DNA from: Prevotella sp. oral taxon 475
GTDB taxonomy: Bacteria > Bacteroidota > Bacteroidia > Bacteroidales > Bacteroidaceae
Length of the DNA stretch: 64,000 nucleotides
Direction of reading: 5' to 3'
Assembly (NCBI RefSeq): GCF_018127805.1
Contig: NZ_CP072334.1
Span: 1,466,001-1,530,000 of the forward strand
Each line of letters starts with the position of its first letter. Position 1 is the first letter of the stretch. Position numbers and translations under genes: made by a program. The notes beneath the pieces were generated by a model. It was not told the origin of the DNA, ran no database searches, and worked only from the letters and a program-made list of their open reading frames with translations. Shown piece after piece: positions 16,693 to 25,291 of this stretch.

Positions 16693-17628
16693 ATGGCAGT
16701 AAATAGTACGCGTTGGGGGGTGTTGTATTGTCCTAAGAGAGGATTGTACAGTTCGGGAGTGCACTGGGACAAGATAGAAAAGAGTCTTGTCGACAATGAT
16801 ATTGAGTTTGATTTGATTCAAAGTGAAAACACTGGCAGTGTGGAACGACTCATTAAAATGCTAGTCAACAATGGATATAAAACAATTATTATCGTTGGTG
16901 GCGACTCCGCTCTCAACGATGCAGTGAACTGTTTGATGCAAGTTGAGAAAGAAATACGAGACGAAATCGCATTGGGAGTGATTCCCAACGGATTGATGAA
17001 CGACTTTGCACATTTCTGGGGTTTGAAAGAAGGCGAGGTGGAAACAATCATCCAAGGACTGAAACAACGACGCATCCGAAAGGTGGATTTGGGCTATATA
17101 CGCTATAAAAACAAGAAAGGAGAAACTTGCCGACGGTATTTTCTCAATTGTATCAATATCGGATTGATTGCTACCATTATGAATCTACGCCGAAAAACAC
17201 GGCGATTTTTCGGTTCACGTACATTATCTTTTATCTTCTCTTTTATTCTCTTAATCTTCCAACGATTGGAATATAAAATGCGCTTGAAGATTAATGAAGA
17301 TGAACTGAAGCGGAAAATGATGACCGTTTGTATAGGTAACAGCGTGGGATATGGACAGACACCCAATGCCGTTCCTTATAATGGATTGCTGGATGTCTCT
17401 GTGGTTTATCATCCACAGATGATGCAATTGTTTGAAGGAATTTATCTGTTCTTGCGCGGTAAGTTTCTCAATCATCGCAATGTGCACCCTTATCGCACAC
17501 GCAGAGTGGAGGTATTGGAGGTAAACCGTGCCCCAATCGGTATTGACGGGCGACAGTTGGCAACTCCTGTAGGCCCTTTTACGATTGAGGTTGAACAGGA
17601 AATCATCAACTTTCTAATGCCTGATTAA
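16693..17628 (+). CDS. Diacylglycerol/lipid kinase family protein (DAGK catalytic domain)
   Basis: This 311-residue protein has a DgkB/YegS-type catalytic domain. The nucleotide-binding loop reads GGDSALND with Gly69-Gly70-Asp71 (usual GGDGT), followed by GVIPNGLMNDFA (usual P-x-GTxND) and VCIGNSVGYGQ. It should phosphorylate a lipid such as diacylglycerol or a sphingoid base at the cytoplasmic membrane face; the Thr-to-Ala change in the loop leaves the exact substrate open. The frame is open from 16651 inside miaA, but ATG 16693 is chosen because AGGAGG lies eight bases before it, an unusually strong site for this phylum. The 3' end overlaps the convergent regulator by four bases. Confidence 0.85.
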   Translation: MAVNSTRWGVLYCPKRGLYSSGVHWDKIEKSLVDNDIEFDLIQSENTGSVERLIKMLVNNGYKTIIIVGGDSALNDAVNCLMQVEKEIRDEIALGVIPNGLMNDFAHFWGLKEGEVETIIQGLKQRRIRKVDLGYIRYKNKKGETCRRYFLNCINIGLIATIMNLRRKTRRFFGSRTLSFIFSFILLIFQRLEYKMRLKINEDELKRKMMTVCIGNSVGYGQTPNAVPYNGLLDVSVVYHPQMMQLFEGIYLFLRGKFLNHRNVHPYRTRRVEVLEVNRAPIGIDGRQLATPVGPFTIEVEQEIINFLMPD

Positions 17629-18329
17629 CCTATCCGGCTCACCTTCCTGAGATCTTTATCCTCTATAATTTTTATTTTTCTGCCGTCTATTTCGATAAGA
17701 TCTTCTGCTGCAAAGGCGGACAATGTGCGTATGGCGTTGTTCGTTGTCATATTAGACATACTGGCTAGATCCTCCCGACTGAGGTAGATACATAATGTCA
17801 CACCATCTTCTTCCACACCGTAACAATCTTTTAAGAAGATCAACGTCTCGGCCAATCTTCCACGAATGTGTTTCTGAGTAAGGCTCACCGTCCGATCATC
17901 AGAGGTTCCGAGCAATTTTGCCAAGTGCTTAAGGAAGAACATACTCATGGCGTTGTTCTCCTTCATCATATTAGCAATGAGTTCAATCGGAAAGAAGGCC
18001 ACTTCACAATCATCAATAGCCATGGCTGAAGTCTTGTAATCTTCTTCGGCAAAGAAAGCCCGATAGCCAAAGAAGTCTATCGATTTGATGGCGCGGAGAA
18101 TATGACTTCTGCCACTGACTCCCTCTTTGTAGACTTTCACCTTGCCAAAAACAAGGCACATCAAGTCTCTAGGGCTGTCGGAACCCCTATAGATAACTTC
18201 GTTCTTTTCGAACTTCCTTATCTTCATACTCTTCAAAAGCACTTTCCGTTGCGCCTTGGTGAGGGGATGCCATAAGGCTGCAATAATCTTAATTGCCTCA
18301 ACCTTGCTGATGCCTATTTCTGTTGCCAT
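17625..18329 (-). CDS. Crp/Fnr-family transcriptional regulator
   Basis: This 234-residue protein has a cyclic-nucleotide-binding fold (about 35-140) with the strand-turn GKVKVYKEGVSGRSHILR and IDFFGYRAFF at the phosphate-binding cassette position. A C-terminal winged helix-turn-helix follows, with YLSREDLASMSNMTTNNAIRTLSAF as recognition region. The Arg-Ser pair of true cAMP-binding CRP is not seen, so the effector may differ or be absent. Four FNR cysteines are not present. It lies divergently from the glycogen operon (246 bp away) and could regulate it; that is inference. Its stop overlaps the stop of the lipid-kinase gene. Confidence 0.88.
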   Translation of the reverse strand: MATEIGISKVEAIKIIAALWHPLTKAQRKVLLKSMKIRKFEKNEVIYRGSDSPRDLMCLVFGKVKVYKEGVSGRSHILRAIKSIDFFGYRAFFAEEDYKTSAMAIDDCEVAFFPIELIANMMKENNAMSMFFLKHLAKLLGTSDDRTVSLTQKHIRGRLAETLIFLKDCYGVEEDGVTLCIYLSREDLASMSNMTTNNAIRTLSAFAAEDLIEIDGRKIKIIEDKDLRKVSRIG

Positions 18330-18377
18330 AGCACAATTGCTTTTGTTTGTTAGATTTATTGCTCTATTTATGAAGTC

Positions 18378-18386
18378 ACAAATTTA
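18378..18386 (-). promoter_or_regulatory. -7 element of the Crp/Fnr regulator
   Basis: On the minus strand TAAATTTGT fits TAnnTTTG and lies about 48 bp before the ATG at 18329. No clear -33 element. Confidence 0.4.
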
Positions 18387-18477
18387 CGACTTTTCTTCTG
18401 TAAGACAGTTTTTTTGTTCTCTTTTTTATTCTTTTCCATATAAAAACATCTCATTTCTACATTTAAACGACTAATAA

Positions 18478-18510
18478 TTTGTTGGAGAAATGATTATTTT
18501 GTACTTTTGA
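18478..18510 (+). promoter_or_regulatory. Promoter of the glycogen operon
   Basis: TTTG at 18478-18481, 20 bp, then TACTTTTGA at 18502-18510. A hairpin ACAGAGG/CCTCTGT follows at 18516-18541 in the leader, before the ATG at 18576; it has no T run, so its role is unclear. Confidence 0.7.
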
Positions 18511-18575
18511 AGTCAACAGAGGTGCAACTACCCTCCTCTGTTTAGCTACTAATATTTAAACCTAAAATATAGCTT

Positions 18576-20522
18576 ATGAGTTATATACGATTTGAAAAAT
18601 CCCTAATGACAAATCTTGAAGAAGCTTTGCCTAAGGAATTATTACGGACAAACAGATCGGGAGCTTACTCGTGTTCGTCTATCGTAGACTGCAATACGAG
18701 GAAGTATCACGGTTTATTGGTTGTTCCGGTTCCTGAACTTGACGATGAGAACCATGTGTTGTTGTCGGCACTGGATGTATCGGTTATCCAACATGGAGCA
18801 GAGTTCAACTTGGGATTGCACAAGTATCAAGGGGACAACTACAGTCCGAAAGGACACAAGTACATCAGAGAATTTAATTGCGATAAAGTGCCAACGACAC
18901 TCTATCGCGTGGGTGGCGTGCTATTAAAGAAGGAAGTGGTTTTCCAACACTTCGAAGATAGAATCCTTATTCGGTACACCTTGGAAGATGCTCATTCGGC
19001 AACAATACTCCATTTCAAACCGTTTTTGGCTTTCCGCAGCGTGCGACAATTCACGCATGAGAATTCTGTGGCCTCGCGTGAATACTTCTCTGTCGAGAAC
19101 GGAATCAAAACTTGTATGTATGCTGGCTATCCCGACTTGTACATGCAGTTCAGCAAGAAGAACAATTTTGTTTTTCAACCGGATTGGTATCACGGCGTAG
19201 AATACACCAAAGAACAAGAACGCGGTTACGCTTCTAATGAAGATTTGTACGTGCCGGGCTATTTCGAGGTGGATATTAAGAAAGGTGAGAGTATCGTTTT
19301 TTCGGCTTCTATCCAAGAGTTTAAAACCAAAGGGCTGAGTAAACTTTTTGAGACAGAGGTGGAAGAACGTAGTCCGCGCGACAATTTCTTTCACTGTCTA
19401 GTGAATGCAGCACACCAATTCCACATCAATACAAACGCAGGCGATCATTATTTGCTGGCTGGTTATCCGTGGTTCAAGTGTCGTGCCCGCGACACCTTTA
19501 TTTCTCTACCAGGACTAACGCTTGCCATTGAAGAGGAAGATTATTTTGAAGCGGTGATGAAAACCGCCGAAAAAGGACTTCGTGAATTCATGAAAGGAAA
19601 ACCCCTTACAGTGAAAATTGCGGAAATAGAACAACCAGATGTTTTGCTCTGGGCCATTTGGGCCATCCAGCAATATGCACGCGAGGTGGGAAAATCTAAA
19701 TGTTTGGAGAAATACGGCCGATTGATAGAAGCCATTATCAATTATATCCTCGCCAGTAAACATCCTAATCTTTTTGTAGAAACAAACGGACTGGTAAGAA
19801 CCAATGGAAAAAACCAAGCTGTAACTTGGATGAATTCTACCATTAACGGACGTCCGGCAGTTCCACGCTCTGGTTTTATCGTCGAGTTCAATGCTCTTTG
19901 GTTCAACGCTCTTAAATTTGCGGCTACGATGGCGGCAGAAAATAGAAACGAGAAGAGAGCCGAAGAACTAGAAAGACATGCTGCTTTATGCAAAAAATCT
20001 TTCGTGACAACTTTCTTGAATGAGTATGGCTATCTATATGATTATGTGGATGGCAACATGGTAGATTGGAGTGTTCGACCCAATATGATATTTGCCGTGG
20101 CGTTGGATTATTCTCCATTGGATCAAAATCAAAAGAAAACGGTGCTGGATGTATGCACTCGTGAATTGCTGACTCCAAAGGGATTGCGGTCTCTTTCACC
20201 AAAAAGTGGCGGTTATAATCCCATGTATGTGGGAGCGCAAATTCAACGTGACTATGCCTATCACCAAGGTACAGCATGGCCCTGGCTGGGCGGCTTTTAT
20301 ATGGAAGCTTGTCTAAAACTCTACAAACGAACACGACTCAGCTTCATCGAGCGACAAATGGTGGGTTATGAAGACGAAATGTTTTACCACTGTTTGGGTA
20401 CAATTCCCGAACTCTTCGACGGTAATCCACCATTCCATGGACGCGGGGCCATTTCGTTTGCAATGAATGTTGCCGAAATACTTCGCACATTAGAATTGCT
20501 TGAAAGGTATTCATATCAATAA
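18576..20522 (+). CDS. Glycogen debranching enzyme (amylo-alpha-1,6-glucosidase, GH133-type)
   Basis: This 648-residue protein has the N-terminal beta domain typical of prokaryotic debranching enzymes (NRSGAYSCSSIVDCNTRKYHGLLVV at about 27-50) and a C-terminal (alpha/alpha)6 barrel. The barrel shows AGYPWFKCRARDTFISLPGL, DYAYHQGTAWPWLGG and GAISFAMNVAEILR, matching PF06202. It removes alpha-1,6 branches from glycogen in the cytoplasm. In many relatives the first barrel motif has WGRD where this protein has RARD. It is first of three co-directional glycogen genes with 14 and 25 bp gaps. Confidence 0.93.
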   Translation: MSYIRFEKSLMTNLEEALPKELLRTNRSGAYSCSSIVDCNTRKYHGLLVVPVPELDDENHVLLSALDVSVIQHGAEFNLGLHKYQGDNYSPKGHKYIREFNCDKVPTTLYRVGGVLLKKEVVFQHFEDRILIRYTLEDAHSATILHFKPFLAFRSVRQFTHENSVASREYFSVENGIKTCMYAGYPDLYMQFSKKNNFVFQPDWYHGVEYTKEQERGYASNEDLYVPGYFEVDIKKGESIVFSASIQEFKTKGLSKLFETEVEERSPRDNFFHCLVNAAHQFHINTNAGDHYLLAGYPWFKCRARDTFISLPGLTLAIEEEDYFEAVMKTAEKGLREFMKGKPLTVKIAEIEQPDVLLWAIWAIQQYAREVGKSKCLEKYGRLIEAIINYILASKHPNLFVETNGLVRTNGKNQAVTWMNSTINGRPAVPRSGFIVEFNALWFNALKFAATMAAENRNEKRAEELERHAALCKKSFVTTFLNEYGYLYDYVDGNMVDWSVRPNMIFAVALDYSPLDQNQKKTVLDVCTRELLTPKGLRSLSPKSGGYNPMYVGAQIQRDYAYHQGTAWPWLGGFYMEACLKLYKRTRLSFIERQMVGYEDEMFYHCLGTIPELFDGNPPFHGRGAISFAMNVAEILRTLELLERYSYQ

Positions 20523-20536
20523 CAGGAGGAACGAAA

Positions 20537-21805
20537 ATGAAAGTACTAATGTTTGGTTGGGAGTATCCTCCTCACATCCTTGGCGGTTTGGGTACAGCGA
20601 GTTTCGGCATTACCGAAGGACTACATGCACAGGGTGACATGCAGATTACTTTCTGTCTGCCCAAACCCTGGGGCGATGAAGACAAGACGGCAGCTAATAT
20701 TGTGGCGATGAACTGCGTGCCGGTAGTATGGAGAGACATTGATCATGAGTATCTGAAAGGACGGTTGAACAATGTCATGGATACCGATTTTTACTACCAA
20801 CTACGCGACCATATCTATGCCGACTTCAGCTATATGAACGTCAACGACTTAGGTTGCATTGAGTTCTCAGGGCGTTATCCGGACAATTTGCACGAAGAAA
20901 TCAACAACTATTCCATCGTAGCCGGTGTGGTAGCACGCCAACAGGAATACGATATTATCCACGCACATGACTGGCTTACCTATCCTGCGGGTATCCATGC
21001 TAAACACGTCTCAGGCAAACCGCTGTGCATCCATGTACATGCCACCGACTTTGATCGCTCTCGTGGAAAGGTAAATCCCACAGTCTATTCCATCGAGAAA
21101 GACGGAATGGATAACGCTGACTGCATTATGTGCGTATCTGAACTGACTCGACAGACCGTCATCAACCAATACCACCAAGACCCACGCAAGTGTTTCACCG
21201 TTCACAACGCCGTTTATCCCTTGGCACAAGAACTGATGGACATTCCGCGACAGAACCACGAAGGGAAGGAAAAATTAGTGACATTCCTCGGAAGAATCAC
21301 TATGCAGAAAGGGCCCGAATATTTTGTCGAGGCTGCCAACATGGTATTACACCGCACCCGTAACGTGCGTTTCTGCATGGCAGGGTCGGGTGATATGATG
21401 GATCAAATGATCTATCTTGCTGCCAACCGCGGCATTGCCGATCGGTTTCATTTCCCTGGTTTTATGCGTGGAAAGCAGGTTTACGAGTGTCTAAAAGCCT
21501 CTGACGTCTACGTGATGCCCTCCGTGAGCGAACCTTTCGGTATCTCGCCACTTGAGGCCATGCAGTGTGGCACACCCACCATCATCTCTAAACAGAGCGG
21601 ATGTGCCGAAATTCTAAATACCTGTATCAAGGTAGACTATTGGGACATCCACGCCATGGCCGACGCAATCTACTCCATCTGCCACAACGATAGTCTCTTC
21701 CACTATCTGCAAGAGGAGGGTAAAAATGAAGTAGACCAAATCACTTGGGAGAAAGTAGGCCGCTGGATTCGCACCCTCTACGAGAGAACCATCAACAACA
21801 ACTAA
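20537..21805 (+). CDS. GT4-family glycosyltransferase, glycogen operon
   Basis: This 422-residue GT-B enzyme has MFGWEYPPHILGGLGTASFGI at the N-terminus (glycogen-synthase-like donor loop), HAHDWLTYPA at about 141-150, and the C-terminal donor-binding motif EPFGISPLEAM with the E-x7-E pair. The retaining GT4 chemistry uses a nucleotide sugar, probably ADP- or UDP-glucose. Its place between the debranching enzyme and a GH57 enzyme suggests a role in alpha-glucan synthesis, either as a second glycogen synthase beside the GT3 enzyme at the right edge or in making primer. AGGAGG lies 14 bases before the ATG. Confidence 0.9.
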   Translation: MKVLMFGWEYPPHILGGLGTASFGITEGLHAQGDMQITFCLPKPWGDEDKTAANIVAMNCVPVVWRDIDHEYLKGRLNNVMDTDFYYQLRDHIYADFSYMNVNDLGCIEFSGRYPDNLHEEINNYSIVAGVVARQQEYDIIHAHDWLTYPAGIHAKHVSGKPLCIHVHATDFDRSRGKVNPTVYSIEKDGMDNADCIMCVSELTRQTVINQYHQDPRKCFTVHNAVYPLAQELMDIPRQNHEGKEKLVTFLGRITMQKGPEYFVEAANMVLHRTRNVRFCMAGSGDMMDQMIYLAANRGIADRFHFPGFMRGKQVYECLKASDVYVMPSVSEPFGISPLEAMQCGTPTIISKQSGCAEILNTCIKVDYWDIHAMADAIYSICHNDSLFHYLQEEGKNEVDQITWEKVGRWIRTLYERTINNN

Positions 21806-21830
21806 TAACAGCACATTAAAAAGAACAACA

Positions 21831-23198
21831 ATGAAAACGATATGTCTATATTTTGAGATACACCAGATTATCCATCTCAAACGCTACCGTTTCTTCGACA
21901 TCGGTACCGACCATTATTATTACGACGACTACGAAAACGAACGTACTATCACCGATATAGCCGAGCGGTCGTACATGCCCGCACTCAATGCCTTATTAGA
22001 GATGGTAAAAGCCAACGACCGATACTTCAAAGTAGCTTTCTCGCTTTCAGGTGTAGGTATCGAACAACTCGAAATGCACGCACCGCAAGTGCTCGATAAG
22101 TTACAGGAACTTAACGAAACTGGTTGTGTAGAATTTCTCGCCGAGCCCTATTCCCACGGACTCTCCTCACTTATCAACGAAGATTGTTTCGAGGCCGAAG
22201 TGAAAAAACAAAGCCAGAAGATCAAAGAATACTTCGGACAGAAGCCCAAAGTGCTACGCAACTCATCGCTCATCTATAACGATGACATTGGACTAAAAGC
22301 TTCGCAGATGGGATTTAAAGGCATGCTCACCGAAGGAGCCAAGCACATTCTCGGCTGGAAGTCACCACACTATCTCTATCATTGCACCCTTTCGCCTAAC
22401 CTCAAACTGCTCCTGCGCGACGTGCGCCTTAGCGACGACATCTCCCTACGCTTCAACAACAGCAATTGGGAAGAATACCCCCTCTTTGCCGACAGTTACA
22501 TCCGTAAAATCTCAGCCCTGCCCGACGAAGAACAAGTCATCAATATCTTCATGGAACTCTCGGCTTTAGGTATCGCCCAACCTCTCTCCAGTAATATCCT
22601 CGAATTTATGAAAGCCCTCCCAGGCTGTGCCAAAGCCGCAGGCATCACTTTCTCCACACCTACCGAACTCTGCACTAAGCTCAAGAGCGTAGGTTCTCTT
22701 GACGTGCCCTACGCCATTTCCTGGACTGATGAAGAACGCGATGTCAGCAGCTGGTTGGGTAACCCCATGCAGCGCGAAGCTTTTAATAAACTCTACAGTG
22801 TAGCCGATCGTGTACGCATTGCCAACGACGTCCGCATCAATCAAGACTGGGACTATCTCCAAGCCTCCAACAACCTGAGATTCATCACCACCAAAGCCTC
22901 TGGCGTAGGCGTAGATCGGGGCATCTACAGTAGCCCCTTTGATGCCTTTACCAACTACATGAACATTCTGGGCGACTTCATCAACCGTGTCAACAGCCTA
23001 TATCCCGAAGACATTGATAATGAAGAACTCAACAGCCTCCTCACCACCATCAAAAACCAAGGCGACGAAATCCAAATGAAAGAAAAGGAGATTGCCCGCC
23101 TGCAAACCAAGATCGCTAAAATCGAGGCCGAAGGAGATAAACTCCGAGCAAAGATGGATAAAACGACAGCAAAGGTTAAAAAGAAAAAAGAAGATTGA
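21831..23198 (+). CDS. GH57-family alpha-glucan-active enzyme with C-terminal coiled coil
   Basis: This 455-residue protein starts with the GH57 strand ICLYFEIHQIIHLKRY and has LSGVGIEQLE, LRNSSLIYNDDIGLKASQMG and MLTEGAKHILGW, where the Glu is the probable nucleophile, all typical of the Bacteroidetes GH57 alpha-amylase/4-alpha-glucanotransferase group. The last 60 residues are a Lys/Glu heptad-like coiled coil ending in a poly-Lys tail, which may promote oligomers. It has no signal peptide, so it acts in the cytoplasm on glycogen or maltodextrins. Last gene of the operon; a strong hairpin follows at 23262-23312. Confidence 0.9.
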   Translation: MKTICLYFEIHQIIHLKRYRFFDIGTDHYYYDDYENERTITDIAERSYMPALNALLEMVKANDRYFKVAFSLSGVGIEQLEMHAPQVLDKLQELNETGCVEFLAEPYSHGLSSLINEDCFEAEVKKQSQKIKEYFGQKPKVLRNSSLIYNDDIGLKASQMGFKGMLTEGAKHILGWKSPHYLYHCTLSPNLKLLLRDVRLSDDISLRFNNSNWEEYPLFADSYIRKISALPDEEQVINIFMELSALGIAQPLSSNILEFMKALPGCAKAAGITFSTPTELCTKLKSVGSLDVPYAISWTDEERDVSSWLGNPMQREAFNKLYSVADRVRIANDVRINQDWDYLQASNNLRFITTKASGVGVDRGIYSSPFDAFTNYMNILGDFINRVNSLYPEDIDNEELNSLLTTIKNQGDEIQMKEKEIARLQTKIAKIEAEGDKLRAKMDKTTAKVKKKKED

Positions 23199-23261
23199 AT
23201 CTTATTAATAGAGGATTTTAATTAATAAGTTAACAAGGTTTCAGTTAACGAGTTAATCATT

Positions 23262-23312
23262 TGACGAGTTGGCAAGGAGGTTCCCCTATGGGTCGTTCTT
23301 GTCAACTCGTCA
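23262..23312. terminator. Long hairpin after the glycogen operon
   Basis: TGACGAGTTGGCAAG and CTTGTCAACTCGTCA pair over 15 positions (one G-T) around a 21-nt loop. Only three T follow, so termination may be weak or need a factor. It lies 63 bases after the GH57 stop. Confidence 0.6.
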
Positions 23313-23378
23313 TTTAAGCCCCAATCGGTCATTAGAGATTTTGCAAGCAAAGTGTTACAAACAAAAACTCTCCATCAA

Positions 23379-23512
23379 AGATATTAAACACTCTTCATCA
23401 AGGGTGTACTACACTCTTCACCAAGGGTGTACTATACTCTTCATTAGGGGTGTACTATACTCTTCATTAGGGGTGTACTATACTCTTCATTAAAGGTGTA
23501 CTATACCATTAT
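23379..23512. repeat. 23-bp tandem repeat array, 5-6 copies
   Basis: GGGTGTACTATACTCTTCAT recurs with exact 23-bp spacing (GGGT ends at 23405, 23428, 23451, 23474, and a GGT at 23497), with more divergent first and last units (ACACTCTTCATCAAG; CTATACCATTATG). It lies in the 400-bp gap between convergent genes (GH57 and pabC). A separate direct repeat CCAATxGGTCATTAG flanks it at about 23323 and 23549. Confidence 0.92.
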
Positions 23513-23597
23513 GAAAGTGGGTTGTACTCGCTTTGTTAACCTCCAATTGGTCATTAGGTCTAAAAACAACTATTCCCTTTGATTTCCTAATAACCAA

Positions 23598-24200
23598 TTA
23601 AGGATTGTCAATTACTCCAATGGGCAATACAACTTCGTGCGCATCAATCATCGCGTTGAAAAGCATCACATACTGGAAGGATGGTAAAGCAGAGGCAGAG
23701 ATATTGGCCTCGACCAAGAGTCCACTCGAGAGAAGAGCGTGGCGCATGGTGCCTTGCAGTAGAGGTTGAGCGGGGGTGAGCCAGCGATGGCCGTCGAAGA
23801 GCGCGATATTGGTGAAAGAGGTATCAGTGAGGAGTCCACGGCGCACGATGAGGATGTCATCGCAATCTCCACGGCATTCTAAAAGATGGAGTAGAGATTG
23901 TCGATCAGTACTTTTGTAGGCATAATCAATCTCATTGTCTATCACCAATCGCAAACGCTCTATCCGGCGTAGAATGTAGGGCTGGTAGGATTTTTCTACA
24001 ACACCATCAGCTCCATAGACGATGCGTGCCTTGATGCGACCGACGGAAGAACGGGGTGCATCTGAAAGCAGTTTGTGTAGAGAAAGGGGGTGTGCCTGAG
24101 GGAAAAACCGGCTACGGGTAGTTTCCATTCGCGCTTGATGCAGAGAAAGATGCAAGGGACGACCATTCTCGATACGAATGGTTTCAATGAATGGGGACAT
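23598..24200 (-). CDS. pabC: Aminodeoxychorismate lyase-like class IV aminotransferase
   Basis: This 200-residue PLP enzyme would release pyruvate from aminodeoxychorismate to give 4-aminobenzoate for folate. Visible are IETIRIENGRPLHLSLHQAR, VGRIKARIVYGADG (a candidate PLP lysine at about 58) and the cofactor-phosphate region TSFTNIALFDG and LLQGTMR. It is shorter than classical PabC (about 270), lacking much of the N-terminal domain, as in the compact forms paired with PabB in Bacteroidetes. Its start overlaps pabB by 17 bp, so the two are translationally coupled. Confidence 0.85.
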   Translation of the reverse strand: MSPFIETIRIENGRPLHLSLHQARMETTRSRFFPQAHPLSLHKLLSDAPRSSVGRIKARIVYGADGVVEKSYQPYILRRIERLRLVIDNEIDYAYKSTDRQSLLHLLECRGDCDDILIVRRGLLTDTSFTNIALFDGHRWLTPAQPLLQGTMRHALLSSGLLVEANISASALPSFQYVMLFNAMIDAHEVVLPIGVIDNP

Positions 24201-25167
24201 ACACTTTATCGATTATCTCTTGGTATTCGTCGCGGCAAAGACTCTTAGCAGTAATACCTCCACCGGCTTTAAAATAGAATTGGCCGTCGGTTTGGTCGAT
24301 GAAGCGAATCATCACGGCACTATCGAGCGAGCCATTGCTCCAACGACCCATCACACCCGTGTAGAAATCGCGACGGTAGGTTTCAGCATCAGCGATAATG
24401 TCCACTGTTTTACGTTTGGGAGCACCAGTGATAGAACCTGCCGGCAATTGTGAGAAAAGGATGTCGCCGGGTCGATGGACGAGATGAGGAAAAAGCCGAC
24501 CGCGAATCTCCGAACTGGTTTGCAAGAGAGGTCCCTTGTGAGTCTGTAGCGTCTCGAGATAGCGATAGCGCACCACCCGCACGCAGTCTGAGACAATACT
24601 CAGGTCGTTGCGAATCAGATCGACGATAGTGGCATGTTCGGCTGCCTCCTTTTCATTACTCATCAGACGGTCAGCAGCATCAAGGAGGGTTGCATCCGCC
24701 GTACCTTTCATCGGAAAAGACGAAATTTCTCCATGACAGATCCTAACAAACGGTTCTGGTGAGAAGCACACTAATGTGTTACGCAACCAAAGGCGATAGG
24801 GCGCATCGGCGCACAGAAATATGTCGCGCAGCGAGAGATCGGTTGTCAGCCCCACGCGACAGGTGAGATTCACCAGATAGCTATTCCCATCCAACAATTG
24901 TTTGCGAACGATATTGAAACTGCGAGCATACTCTTCGAATGTGGGAGGGTGAATCTGCCAATCTATTGGACCGATAGGCTGGCGGTGCAACTGTTCGGCA
25001 TTGCCTACGCCGTTGAAGCTATAGAGTAGTTCGTCGGGATCAATATCCTGCTCAGCTTCCACCAACGCCCGGCTACCTTCATAGTCGATAACAAAAAGAT
25101 AAGGAATACCTTGGCGGGCCAACTCGTTCATTCGACACCGGGCCTCAGTTCTGTCGTAAAACTTCAT
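24184..25167 (-). CDS. pabB: Aminodeoxychorismate synthase component I
   Basis: This 327-residue chorismate-binding enzyme aminates chorismate to aminodeoxychorismate, the first step to 4-aminobenzoate. The family signature PAGSITGAPKRKTVDII, with the Lys nucleophile region, lies at about 250, with FPMKGTADA upstream and GGGITAKSLCRDEYQEI at the C-terminus. It is shorter than PabB with an intact N-terminal half (about 450), typical of the compact form that pairs with a coupled PabC. The glutaminase PabA is not in the window. Confidence 0.92.
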   Translation of the reverse strand: MKFYDRTEARCRMNELARQGIPYLFVIDYEGSRALVEAEQDIDPDELLYSFNGVGNAEQLHRQPIGPIDWQIHPPTFEEYARSFNIVRKQLLDGNSYLVNLTCRVGLTTDLSLRDIFLCADAPYRLWLRNTLVCFSPEPFVRICHGEISSFPMKGTADATLLDAADRLMSNEKEAAEHATIVDLIRNDLSIVSDCVRVVRYRYLETLQTHKGPLLQTSSEIRGRLFPHLVHRPGDILFSQLPAGSITGAPKRKTVDIIADAETYRRDFYTGVMGRWSNGSLDSAVMIRFIDQTDGQFYFKAGGGITAKSLCRDEYQEIIDKVYVPIH

Positions 25168-25189
25168 TGTTCTTCGTGTATTGAATGGC

Positions 25190-25198
25190 GCAAATGTA
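25190..25198 (-). promoter_or_regulatory. -7 element of pabBC
   Basis: On the minus strand TACATTTGC lies 22 bp before the pabB ATG, divergent from and close to the mazG promoter. Confidence 0.55.
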
Positions 25199-25251
25199 CG
25201 AAGAATACACGAAATATGGCTGCATCGGAGACGAAGGCAAACAAATTTTCG

Positions 25252-25260
25252 TAACTTTGC
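25252..25260 (+). promoter_or_regulatory. -7 element of the mazG operon
   Basis: TAACTTTGC lies 31 bp before the mazG ATG at 25292. Its presence makes an upstream in-frame start at 25181 unlikely. Confidence 0.6.
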
Positions 25261-25291
25261 AACACTTTTGAATCACGTAAAGAAATCCATT

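Noticed and set aside
18330..18575. Riboswitch or other structured leader before the glycogen operon
   Set aside because: Only one short hairpin is visible and none of the known riboswitch cores could be recognised.
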